From: Onthophagus taurus
Lineage: Eukaryota > Arthropoda > Insecta > Coleoptera > Scarabaeidae
DNA length: 64,000 nt
Direction: 5' to 3'
Assembly: GCF_036711975.1 (NCBI RefSeq)
Contig: NC_091966.1
Coordinates: forward strand, 42,973,501-43,037,500
Both the position numbers and the translations under genes were made by a program. The notes under the pieces are model-generated. The model did not search any database. It saw only the letters and a program-made list of their open reading frames with translations, and was not told the DNA's origin. Numbering within the stretch: the first letter of the stretch is position 1; the number at the start of each line of letters is the position of its first letter. Of this stretch, positions 44,070-56,265 are shown one piece after another.

Positions 44070-47000
44070 TTTTATTCAAGATTTTATACAAGATTACGTC
44101 ATTAAATACTATTGTCAGAAGATTAAAAACTTTTTACAGAAGTCTAAATTCTGTTTAAAACCCCTAAATCTTGTTTGCAGAACATTAGATACGGCTGCCA
44201 GAATACTAAAAATTGCTTCTAGAATATTGAATACTGCTAGATAAAGCTAGAAACTGGGCAGAATGTTAAGTACTGCTATCAGAAGACTGAAAAGTCCTTG
44301 CAAAACATTGAATAATGATATAGAATACTAGACACTGTTGTAGAACACCAGATACTGCTTATAAAAATTAGATACTGCTTGTAAAATATCAAATACTGCT
44401 GCGAGAAGACTAAAAACTATTGGCAGAGTACTGGATATTATTGCAGAAGACTAGACACTGCTAATAAAACAAGACACTGCTTATAAAAACTGTATAGTGT
44501 TTGTAGAACATTAGATACAGCTGCCAGATTACTAAAAATTGCTTCTAGAATATTGAATACTGCTAGATAAAGCTAGAAACTGGGCAAAATGTTAAGTACT
44601 GCTATCAGAAGACTGAAAAATCCTTGCAAAATATTGAATAATGATATAGAATACTAGATACTGTTGTAAAACACCAGATACTGCTTATAAAAATTAGATA
44701 CTGCTTGTAAAATATCAAATACTGCTGCGAGAAGACTAAAAACTATTGGCAGAGTACTGGATATTATTGCAGAAGACTAGACACTGCTAATAAAACAAGA
44801 CACTGCTTATAAAAACTGTATAGTGTTTGTAGAACATTAGATACAGCTGCCAGATTACTAAAAATTGCTTCTAGAATATTGAATACTGCTAGATAAAGCT
44901 AGAAACTGGGCAAAATGTTAAGTACTGCTATCAGAAGACTGAAAAATCCTTGCAAAATATTGAATAATGATATAGAATAATAGATACTGTTGTAGAACAC
45001 CAGATACTGCTTATAAAAATTAGATACTGCTTGTAAAATATCAAATACTGCTGCGAGAAGATTAAAAACTATTGGCAGAGTACTGGATATTATTGCAGAA
45101 GACTAGACACTGCTAATAAAACAAGACACTGCTTATAAAAACTGTATAGTGTTTGTAGAACATTAGATACAGCTGCCAGATTACTAAAAATTGCTTCTAG
45201 AATATTGAATACTGCTAGATAAAGCTAGAAACTGGGCAAAATGTTAAGTACTGCTATCAGAAGACTGAAAAGTCCTTGCAAAATATTGAATAATGATATA
45301 GAATAATAGATACTGTTGTAGAACACCAGATACTGCTTATAAAAATTAGATACTGCTTGTAAAATATCAAATACTGCTGCGAGAAGACTAAAAACTATTG
45401 GCAGAGTACTGGATATTATTGCAGAAGACTAGACACTGCTAATAAAACAAGACACTGCTTATAAAAACTGTATAGTGTTTGTAGAACATTAGATACAGCT
45501 GCCAGATTACTAAAAATTGCTTCTAGAATATTGAATACTGCTAGATAAAGCTAGAAGCTGGGCAAAATGTTAAGTACTGCTATCAGAAGACTGAAAAGTC
45601 CTTGCAAAATATTGAATAATGATATAGAATAATAGATACTGTTGTAGAACACCAGATACTGCTTATAAAAATTAGATACTGCTTGTAAAATATCAAATAC
45701 TGCTGCGAGAAGACTAAAAACTATTTGCAGAGTACTGGATATTATCGCAGAGGAATAGACACTGCTAATAAAACAAGACATTACTTATAAAAGCTACATA
45801 TTATTTGTAGAACACCAGATACTGCTGCTAGATTACTAAAAATTGCTTCTACAATATCAAATACTGCTAGATAAAGCTAGAAACTGGGCAGAATGTTAAG
45901 TACCGTTATCAGAAGACTGAAAAGTCCTTGCAAAATAGTGAATAACAATATAGAATACTAGATATTGTTATAAAACACCAGATACTGCTTATAAAAATTA
46001 GATACTACTTCTAAAACATCAGATACTGCTACGAGAAGACTAAAAACTATTTGCAGAGTACTGGATATTATTGCAGAAGACTAGACACTGATAATAAAAC
46101 AAGTCACTGCTTATAAAGAATGTATACTATTTGTAGGACATCAGATACAGCTGCCAGATCACTAAAAATTGCTTCTAGAATATTGAATACTGCTAGATAA
46201 AGCTAGAAAGTGGGCAGAATGTTAAGTACTGTTATCAGAAGACTGAAAACTCCTTGCAAAATAGTCAATAATGATATAGAATACTAGATACTGTTGTAGA
46301 ACACCAGATACTGCTTATAAAAATTAGATACTGCTTGTAAAACATCAGGTACTGCTACGAGAATACTAAAAACTATTTGCAGAGTTCTGGATATTATTGC
46401 AGAAGACTAGACACTGCTAATAAAACAAGACACTGCTTATAAAAACTGTATACTATTTCTAGGACATTAGATACAGCTGCCAGATTACTAAAAATTGATT
46501 CTAGAACATTGAATTCTGCTAGATAAAGCTAGAAACTGGGCAGAATGTTAAGTACTGCTATCAGAAGACTGAAAAGTCTTTGCAAAACATTGAATAATGA
46601 TATAGAATACTAGATACTGTTGTAGAACACCAGATACTGCTTATAAAAATTAGATACTGCTTGTAAAATATCAAATACTGCTGCGAGAAAACTAAAAACT
46701 ATTTGCAGAGTACTGGATATTATTGCAGAAGACTAGACACTGCTAATAAAACAAGACACTGCTTATAAAAACTGTATACTGTTTGTAGAACATTAGATAC
46801 AGCTGCCAGATTACTAAAAATTGCTTCTAGAATATTGAATACTGTTAGATAAAGCTAGAAACTGGGCAGAATGTTAAGTACTGCTATGAGAAGACTGAAA
46901 AGTCCTTGTAAAATATTGAATAATGATATAGAATACTAGATCCTGTTGTAGAACACTAGATACTGCTTATAAAAATTAGATACTGCTTGTAAAATATCAA

Positions 47001-50000
47001 ATACTGCTGTGAGAAGACTAAAAACTATTTGCAGCGTACTGGATATTATTGCAGAAGACTAGACACTGCTAATAAAACAAGACACTGCTTATAAAAACTG
47101 TATACTATTTCTAGGACATTAGATACAGCTGCCAGATTACTAAAAATTGATTCTAGAACATTGAATTCTGCTAGATAAAGCTAGAAACTGGGCAGAATGT
47201 TAAGTACTGCTATCAGAAGACTGAAAAGTCTTTGCAAAACATTGAATAATGATATAGAATACTAGATACTGTTGTAGAACACCAGATACTGCTTATAAAA
47301 ATTAGATACTGCTTGTAAAATATCAAATACTGCTGCGAGAAAACTAAAAACTATTTGCAGAGTACTGGATATTATTGCAGAAGACTAGACACTGCTAATA
47401 AAACAAGACACTGCTTATAAAAACTGTATACTGTTTGTAGAACATTAGATACAGCTGCCAGATTACTAAAAATTGCTTCTAGAATATTGAATACTGTTAG
47501 ATAAAGCTAGAAACTGGGCAGAATGTTAAGTACTGCTATGAGAAGACTGAAAAGTCCTTGTAAAATATTGAATAATGATATAGAATACTAGATCCTGTTG
47601 TAGAACACTAGATACTGCTTATAAAAATTAGATACTGCTTGTAAAATATCAAATACTGCTGTGAGAAGACTAAAAACTATTTGCAGCGTACTGGATATTA
47701 TTGCAGAAGACTAGACACTGCTAATAAAACAAGACACTGCTTATAAAAACTGTATACTATTTGTAGAACATTAGATACAGCTGTCAGATTACTAAAAATT
47801 GCTTCTAGAATATTGAATACTGTTAGATAAAGCTAGAAACTGGGCAGAATGTTAAGTACTGCTATCAGAAGACTGAAAAGTCCTTGCAAAACATTGAATA
47901 ATGATATAGAATACTAGATACTGTTGTAGAACACCAGATACTGCTTATAAAAATTAGATACTGCTTGTAAAATATCAAATACTGCTGCGAGAAAACTAAA
48001 AACTATTTGCAGAGTACTGGATATTATTGCAGAAGACTAGACACTGCTAATAAAACAAGACACTGCTTATAAAAACTGTATACTGTTTGTAGAACATTAG
48101 ATACAGCTGCCAGATTACTAAAAATTGCTTCTAGAATATTGAATACTGTTAGATAAAGCTAGAAACTGGGCAGAATGTTAAGTACTGCTATCAGAAGACT
48201 GAAAAGTCCTTGCAAAACATTGAATAATGATATAGAATACTAGATACTGTTGTAGAACACCAGATACTGCTTATAAAAATTAGATACTGCTTGTAAAATA
48301 TCAAATACTGCTGCGAGAAAACTAAAAACTATTTGCAGAGTACTCGATATTATTGCAGAAGACTAGACACTGCTAATAAAACAAGACACTGCTTATAAAA
48401 ACTGTATACTGTTTGTAGAACATTAGATACAGCTGCCAGATTACTAAAAATTGCTTCTAGAATATTGAATACTGTTAGACAAAGCTAGAAACTGGGCAGA
48501 ATGTTAAGTACTGCTATGAGAAGACTGAAAAGTCCTTGTAAAATATTGAATAATGATATAGAATACTAGATCCTGTTGTAGAACACTAGATACTGCTTAT
48601 AAAAATTAGATACTGCTTGTAAAATATCAAATACTGCTGTGAGAAGACTAAAAACTATTTGCAGCGTACTGGATATTATTGCAGAAGACTAGACACTGCT
48701 AATAAAACAAGACACTGCTTATAAAAACTGTATACTGTTTGTAGAACATTAGATACAGCTGCCAGATTACTAAAAATTGCTTCTAGAATATTGAATACTG
48801 TTAGATAAAGCTAGAAACTGGGCAGAATGTTAAGTACTGCTATGAGAAGACTGAAAAGTCCTTGTAAAATATTGAATAATGATATAGAATACTAGATCCT
48901 GTTGTAGAACACTAGATACTGCTTATAAAAATTAGATACTGCTTGTAAAATATCAAATACTGCTGTGAGAAGACTAAAAACTATTTGCAGCGTACTGGAT
49001 ATTATTGCAGAAGACTAGACACTGCTAATAAAACAAGACACTGCTTATAAAAACTGTATACTATTTGTAGAACATTAGATACAGCTGTCAGATTACTAAA
49101 AATTGCTTCTAGAATATTGAATACTGTTAGATAAAGCTAGAAACTGGGCAGAATGTTAAGTACTGCTATCAGAAGACTGAAAAGTCCTTGCAAAACATTG
49201 AATAATGATATAGAATACTAGATACTGTTGTAGAACACCAGATACTGCTTATAAAAATTAGATACTGCTTGTAAAATATCAAATACTGCTGCGAGAAAAC
49301 TAAAAACTATTTGCAGAGTACTGGATATTATTGCAGAAGACTAGACACTGCTAATAAAACAAGACACTGCTTATAAAAACTGTATACTGTTTGTAGAACA
49401 TTAGATACAGCTGCCAGATTACTAAAAATTGCTTCTAGAATATTGAATACTGTTAGATAAAGCTAGAAACTGGGCAGAATGTTAAGTACTGCTATCAGAA
49501 GACTGAAAAGTCCTTGCAAAACATTGAATAATGATATAGAATACTAGATACTGTTGTAGAACACCAGATACTGCTTATAAAAATTAGATACTGCTTGTAA
49601 AATATCAAATACTGCTGCGAGAAAACTAAAAACTATTTGCAGAGTACTCGATATTATTGCAGAAGACTAGACACTGCTAATAAAACAAGACACTGCTTAT
49701 AAAAACTGTATACTGTTTGTAGAACATTAGATACAGCTGCCAGATTACTAAAAATTGCTTCTAGAATATTGAATACTGTTAGATAAAGCTAGAAACTGGG
49801 CAGAATGTTAAGTACTGCTATGAGAAGACTGAAAAGTCCTTGTAAAATATTGAATAATGATATAGAATACTAGATCCTGTTGTAGAACACTAGATACTGC
49901 TTATAAAAATTAGATACTGCTTGTAAAATATCAAATACTGCTGTGAGAAGACTAAAAACTATTTGCAGCGTACTGGATATTATTGCAGAAGACTAGACAC

Positions 50001-52360
50001 TGCTAATAAAACAAGACACTGCTTATAAAAACTGTATACTATTTCTAGGACATTAGATACAGCTGCCAGATTACTAAAAATTGATTCTAGAACATTGAAT
50101 TCTGCTAGATAAAGCTAGAAACTGGGCAGAATGTTAAGTACTGCTATCAGAAGACTGAAAAGTCTTTGCAAAACATTGAATAATGATATAGAATACTAGA
50201 TACTGTTGTAGAACACCAGATACTGCTTATAAAAATTAGATACTGCTTGTAAAATATCAAATACTGCTGCGAGAAAACTAAAAACTATTTGCAGAGTACT
50301 GGATATTATTGCAGAAGACTAGACACTGCTAATAAAACAAGACACTGCTTATAAAAACTGTATACTGTTTGTAGAACATTAGATACAGCTGCCAGATTAC
50401 TAAAAATTGCTTCTAGAATATTGAATACTGTTAGATAAAGCTAGAAACTGGGCAGAATGTTAAGTACTGCTATCAGAAGACTGAAAAGTCCTTGCAAAAC
50501 ATTGAATAATGATATAGAATACTAGATACTGTTGTAGAACACCAGATACTGCTTATAAAAATTAGATACTGCTTGTAAAATATCAAATACTGCTGCGAGA
50601 AAACTAAAAACTATTTGCAGAGTACTGGATATTATTGCAGAAGACTAGACACTGCTAATAAAACAAGACACTGCTTATAAAAACTGTATACTGTTTGTAG
50701 AACATTAGATACAGCTGCCAGATTACTAAAAATTGCTTCTAGAATATTGAATACTGTTAGATAAAGCTAGAAACTGGGCAGAATGTTAAGTACTGCTATC
50801 AGAAGACTGAAAAGTCCTTGCAAAACATTGAATAATGATATAGAATACTAGATACTGTTGTAGAACACCAGATACTGCTTATAAAAATTAGATACTGCTT
50901 GTAAAATATCAAATACTGCTGCGAGAAAACTAAAAACTATTTGCAGAGTACTCGATATTATTGCAGAAGACTAGACACTGCTAATAAAACAAGACACTGC
51001 TTATAAAAACTGTATACTGTTTGTAGAACATTAGATACAGCTGCCAGATTACTAAAAATTGCTTCTAGAATATTGAATACTGTTAGATAAAGCTAGAAAC
51101 TGGGCAGAATGTTAAGTACTGCTATGAGAAGACTGAAAAGTCCTTGTAAAATATTGAATAATGATATAGAATACTAGATCCTGTTGTAGAACACTAGATA
51201 CTGCTTATAAAAATTAGATACTGCTTGTAAAATATCAAATACTGCTGTGAGAAGACTAAAAACTATTTGCAGCGTACTGGATATTATTGCAGAAGACTAG
51301 ACACTGCTAATAAAACAAGACACTGCTTATAAAAACTGTATACTGTTTGTAGAACATTAGATACAGCTGCCAGATTACTAAAAATTGCTTCTAGAATATT
51401 GAATACTGTTAGATAAAGCTAGAAACTGGGCAGAATGTTAAGTACTGCTATCAGAAGACTGAAAAGTCCTTGCAAAACATTGAATAATGATATAGAATAC
51501 TAGATACTGTTGTAGAACACCAGATACTGCTTATAAAAATTAGATACTGCTTGTAAAATATCAAATACTGCTGCGAGAAAACTAAAAACTATTTGCAGAG
51601 TACTCGATATTATTGCAGAAGACTAGACACTGCTAATAAAACAAGACACTGCTTATAAAAACTGTATACTGTTTGTAGAACATTAGATACAGCTGCCAGA
51701 TTACTAAAAATTGCTTCTAGAATATTGAATACTGTTAGATAAAGCTAGAAACTGGGCAGAATGTTAAGTACTGCTATGAGAAGACTGAAAAGTCCTTGTA
51801 AAATATTGAATAATGATATAGAATACTAGATCCTGTTGTAGAACACTAGATACTGCTTATAAAAATTAGATACTGCTTGTAAAATATCAAATACTGCTGT
51901 GAGAAGACTAAAAACTATTTGCAGCGTACTGGATATTATTGCAGAAGACTAGACACTGCTAATAAAACAAGACACTGCTTATAAAAACTGTATACTATTT
52001 GTAGAACATTAGATACAGCTGTCAGATTACTAAAAATTGCTTCTAGAATATTGAATACTGTTAGATAAAGCTAGAAACTGGGCAGAATGTTAAGTACTGC
52101 TGTCACAAGACTGAAGAGTACTTACAAAATGTTGAATAATGATCTAGAATACTAGATACTGTTGTAGAACACCAGATGCTGCTTATAAAAATTAGATGCT
52201 ACTTGTAAAACATCAGATACTGCTGCGAGAAGACTAAAAACTATTTGCAGAGTACTGGATATTATCGCAGAAGACTAGACACTGCTTATAAAAACTACAT
52301 ACTATTTGTAGAACACTAGTTACTGCGATCAGAAGATTAAAAACTGTTTACAGAAGTATT
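44070..52360. repeat. 326-bp tandem array, 25 copies, made of about sixteen 20-bp subunits
   Basis: The phrase AAACTGGGCAGAATGTTAAG recurs every 326 bp from about 44255 to 52079, i.e. 25 copies. Each 326-bp unit is itself a string of about sixteen units near 20 bp of the form AGATACTGCTTGTAAAACATC. Single-base variants (TCAGAAG/TGAGAAG; GAGTACTGG/GCGTACTGG/GAGTACTCG; ATACTG/ATCCTG) recur in blocks, showing recent multi-unit duplications (for example the blocks at 46.39-47.75 and 50.03 kb on). Edge copies (44.07-44.25, 45.78-46.2, 52.1-52.36 kb) are most diverged. No ORF except short repeat frames. Confidence 0.96.
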
Positions 52361-53221
52361 TTTAAGTTAATTATATTTTTAAGTTCGGGTTTAGCCCTGT
52401 GTCTTCAGACGATGAATGTTAAGTAAGGTTAGTTTTGTTTACAAACATTAATTATACCATGAAGTATTCTTTGGCAATTAGTAATGGCAATTATAGCGTG
52501 AAGTTTTCTTTTGTAATGTCAATTATAGCGTGAAGGAATGTTAGGTAAGGTTAGTTTTGTTTACAAACATTAATTATACCATGAAGTTTTCTTTGGCAAT
52601 TAGTAATGGCAATTATAGCGTGAAGTTTTCTTTTGTAATGTCAATTATAGCGTGAAGGAATGTTAGGTAAGGTTAGTTTTGTTTACAAACATTAATTATA
52701 CCATGAAGTTTTCTTTAGCAATTAGTAATGGCAATTATAGCGTGAAGTTTTCTTTTGTAATGTCAATTATAGCGTGAAGGAATGTTAGGTAAGGTTAGTT
52801 TTGTTTACAAACATTAATTATACCATGAAGTTTTCTTTGGAAATTAGTAATGGCAATTATAGCGTGAAGTTTTGTTTTGTAATGTCAATTATAGCGTGAA
52901 GGAATGTTCGGTAAGGTTAGTTTTGTTTACAAACATTAATTATACCATGAAGTTTTCTTTGGCAATTAGTAATGGCAATTATAGCGTGAAGTTTTCTTTT
53001 GTAATGTCAATTATAGCGTGAAGGAATGTGAGGTAAGGTTAGTTTTGTTTACAAACATTAATTATACCATGAAGTATTCTTTGGAAATTAGTAATGGCAA
53101 TTATAGCGTGAAGTTTTCTTTTGTAATGTCAATTATAGCGTGAAGGAATGTTCGGTAAGGTTAGTTTTGTTTACAAACATTAATTATACCATGAAGTTTT
53201 CTTTGGCAATTAGTAATGGCA

Positions 53222-55105
53222 ATTATAACGTAAAAGACATACATCCGTCGACAATCAAGTGGTGTATAGCCATGTTGAAAAGTCGGCAGATCACAGCCAG
53301 TCTGGGAGGCGAGTCGCTGACTATAAAGGCGCTAAGAGGATGTCCCCAAGGGGGAGTGCTATCACCTCTATTATGTTGCCTGGTAGTTGATGACTTGATG
53401 GATTTAAGATACAAGGGTATGCTGATGACCTGGTAATCACAATCCGAGGTAAATATGATTCAATCATAACTCAGCTAATGCAGAAAGCCCTACTACTCAC
53501 CAGTACTTGGTGCAGAAGCAATGGGCTCAGCATCAATCCCAATAAAATCGAAATAGTCCCTTTCACTCGGAGAAGGAAGCTACAAATAAAAGCACCCTCC
53601 ATTGAAAGCAGAACTATTAACCTCAAAATAGAAACTAAATACCTAGGGGTAATACTTGACAGTAAACTAAACTGGAACTCACACTTAGATAAGGTGAGGA
53701 AAAAGGCCATCATGGCAAACCAGATCTGCCGCAGGCTCCTAGTAAGGAACTGGGGTCTCAAATCACGAATGGCTTGTATAATCAGACCCATGGTCGCCTA
53801 CGCCTCATTGGTTTGGTGGCCAAAAACAAAACATAAGACAGCTCAACAACAGCTGGCACAAATCCAGCGGTTAGCATGTCTTAACATAACGGGTGCAATG
53901 AGATCCTGTCCGACGGCTGCTTTGGAAGCTCTACACGGTCTCACACCGCTCCACATATATATACAAAAGGAGGCAGCCTTAAGTGCCTTATCACTGAAAA
54001 CAGTTTCTTCGCTCAAGTTGATGCAGGGTAACCTCAGAGGACACCTCGAGATCCTCAAAGACCCATGTCTAAATCACCTGATTGAAATTAAAACGGACCT
54101 TATACCGACGGAATACAATTTCAACCAACCGTATAAGGTCATATTTAGTAGCAGGGATGATTGGGCGAAAGGAGGGCCTCAACTAAAAAGAGGAGCCCTA
54201 GCCTGGTACACCGATGCTTCAAAGATAGTAAGATCTGGAGTAGGCATGGGCATCAGTGGACCAAATAGCCACATCAAATTGCCCCTCAGCTCGGACTTAA
54301 CAATTTTCCAAGCAGAAGTTCTTGCTATAAACTTCTGCACCGCTTTGAACCTACAGAAGGGACAAAAAGGTGCATCCATAAACATTTTCACAGACAGTCG
54401 GGTCGCCTTAAAGGCAATTCAGGCCTACACGTGTGGCTCCGCACTGATCAGAGAGTGCACCAACAACCTGAGAGAACTCGCTAGGGGCAATGATGTTACC
54501 CTATGGTGGGTTCCAGGTCACAGCAACATTGAGGGCAATGAGAAGGCCGACAAGCTGGCCAAAGAGGCAGCAAACACGCCCTTCATTGGACCCCAACCTG
54601 GATGTGGACTACAAAAAAGCCACCTAAAACAAATAATCAACAACTGGGAGGCTTCAAAGATAGCCTTACGCTGGAAAGAACTTCCAGGTCACAGACAAGC
54701 GAAGAGTATGATAACTCCGTCGCAAAACAAAACCAAAGAGGTTTTATGCCTCAGCAAAGGGGATCTAAGAAAGCTCTCAGGCTAGCTGACCGGAAAATAC
54801 CACCTCTTCCACATTGGACAAGCTGAGGATCAAACTTGTCGACTATGCAACGACGAGTCAGAAACTGCTGAACATATACTGTGCAATTGCGTCGCCAGAG
54901 GCCGTCTAAGGCACAACGTCTTCGGTAAAACTCCCCTGTTACCTACCGACATAAAGGTTCAAGACCTCAGGACAATACTAAGGTTCATTAAGGACCTACA
55001 TTTGCCCTAAACCTTTGGAGGGCTAAAGTTAAAATAGATCTTATAGGTCGCGGTAACGAGAGGGGCCGCCCTCCTCAGCCCGGCAGCAATAATAATAATA
55101 ATAAT
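53222..55105 (+). mobile_element. 5'-truncated LINE with RNase H domain, target-duplicated into the 122-bp array
   Basis: The insert begins after AATGGCAATTATAACG and ends in (AAT)n at about 55092-55105, followed by AATGGCAATTATAGCG: a target duplication of about 15 bp from one array unit. It contains the C-terminal half of a non-LTR polyprotein (reverse-transcriptase boxes, RNase H, zinc knuckle). Presence of RNase H points to an I- or LOA-type clade. Confidence 0.93.
53233..55010 (+). pseudogene. LINE reverse transcriptase, RNase H and zinc-knuckle region, nearly intact
   Basis: The first frame (to 53436) has ITASLGGESLTIKALRGCPQ GGVLSPLL, the RT region before the catalytic box. After a frameshift near 53400 comes GYADDLVITIRGK, then GLSINPNKIEIVPFTRR and YLGVILDSKLNWNSHL. 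RNase H follows at about 54200-54570 with its four acidic residues: WYTDASK, FQAEVLAINF, IFTDSRVALKA and GNEKADKLA, and the VPGHSNIEGN loop. A single TAG at 54783 interrupts; the same frame continues to 55010 with CRLCNDESETAEHILCNC. Two lesions only (one frameshift, one stop), so a young copy. It is 5'-truncated and cannot be autonomous. Confidence 0.92.
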
Positions 55106-55444
55106 GGCAATTATAGCGTGAAGGAATGTGAGGTAAGGTTAGTTTTGTTTACAAACATTAATTATACCATGAAGTTTTCTTTGGCAATTAGTAATGGCAA
55201 TTATAGCGTGAAGTTTTCTTTTGTAATGTCAATTATAGTGTGAAGGAATGTTTGGTAAGGTTAGTTTTGTTTACAAACATTAATTATACCATGAAGTTTT
55301 CTTTGGCAATTAGTAATGGCAATTATAGCGTGAAGTTTTCTTTTGTAATGTCAATTATAGCGTGAAGGAATGTGAGGTAAGGTTAGTTTTGTTTACAAAC
55401 ATTAATTATACCATGAAGTATTCTTTGGCAATTTGTAATGGCAA

Positions 55445-55541
55445 ATTTACCGCCAAAATGTCTAGTGATATTTTCTGGTGATTTTTCCTAGTGTAAATCT
55501 GACTTTCGAGTTTACTCCTCCTGGTTTAAAAACAGAGTATA
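55445..55541 (-). repeat. solo terminal repeat related to the nurim-intron element
   Basis: Read on the minus strand from 55541: TATACTCTGTTTTTAAACCA then GGAGGAGTAAA, GTCAGATTTACACT and CATTTTGGCGG, the same order as at the right end of the element in nurim intron 2. It abuts the 20-bp repeat sequence at 55542. A clear partner end was not found near 52.36 kb. Confidence 0.65.
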
Positions 55542-56265
55542 GATACTGCTGCCAGAAATCTAAAAATTTTTTCTAGAATATTGAATACTGTTGGCAGAAG
55601 ATTAGATACTGTCTAAAAAGTCTAGAAACTGTTTGCAAAACGTTAAATACTACTGTCAGAAGACTTGGATACTGAGATTAACTTGGATGTCTCACTATCA
55701 ACATCCTACTTAATGGAGGATGATAACCCAACAACACTGCTCCTTGCAGAGCGGGTATCCAATCAACTTGAACATCGTTGACGAACAGAAAGAGTCGTTG
55801 GGGAATTCATAACTTTAAAACAGCAAGTCAGGCAGGAAAAAAGAGATTTGAATTTTTAAAATAGTTTGGGTAGCTTTACTCTCGGTATTTTCAGTCTGAC
55901 AAGATTATGCTGCTTGAGTTTTCTTGGGAAGAAATGTTACAGCATTTTTTTACAAGGGTAGCAATACCATGACAGTTATCTGAACAGGCTTAATAAGTCG
56001 AAGCAGTCAAAATTAGTTTCTGCGAAAAAGATAGTATTTGATTAAGATTACAATATCACTAAATTTCTAAAATCAAAAGTTTTCTGCACTCATCTAGCAC
56101 ATGTTTTCGTGTTTATGAGTGTAAGTGTGGTGTTAATTATTTTACAATCTATAAATCGTATAAACGTGTGCTGGCAAGCGCACATTGATACTCTAAAACT
56201 GTCTATTCTTTATAAAAAAGGTTTCCTTTACTACCTAAGTACCTAAAAAAATCTATATTCTACAT
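55542..56265. other. end of 20-bp repeats, then unassigned sequence
   Basis: From 55542 to about 55680 runs a last stretch of degenerate AGATACTGTTGGCAGAAGAT-like repeats. At 55687-55862 a plus-strand stretch looks protein-like (SLSTSYLMEDDNPTTLLLAE, RERVVGEFITLKQQVRQEK) with one stop; unidentified, possibly transposon debris. The rest shows nothing. Confidence 0.45.

Larger units (their letters stand above)
52410..55450. repeat. 122-bp tandem array, about 10 copies, split by a LINE
   Basis: GAAGGAATGTTAGGTAAGG recurs at about 52533, 52655, 52777, 52899, 53021 and 53143 (122-bp period), then after the LINE again from 55120 to 55440. Each unit contains two versions of a roughly 45-bp half (GGCAATTATAGCGTGAAG and GTCAATTATAGCGTGAAG). 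It immediately follows the 326-bp array, separated by a TTCGGGTTTAGCCCTGTGTC motif. Confidence 0.95.

Noticed and set aside
44070..52360. CRISPR-like array of short direct repeats
   Set aside because: The 20-bp subunits vary and there are no unique spacers or cas genes; the context is eukaryotic. It is a higher-order satellite.
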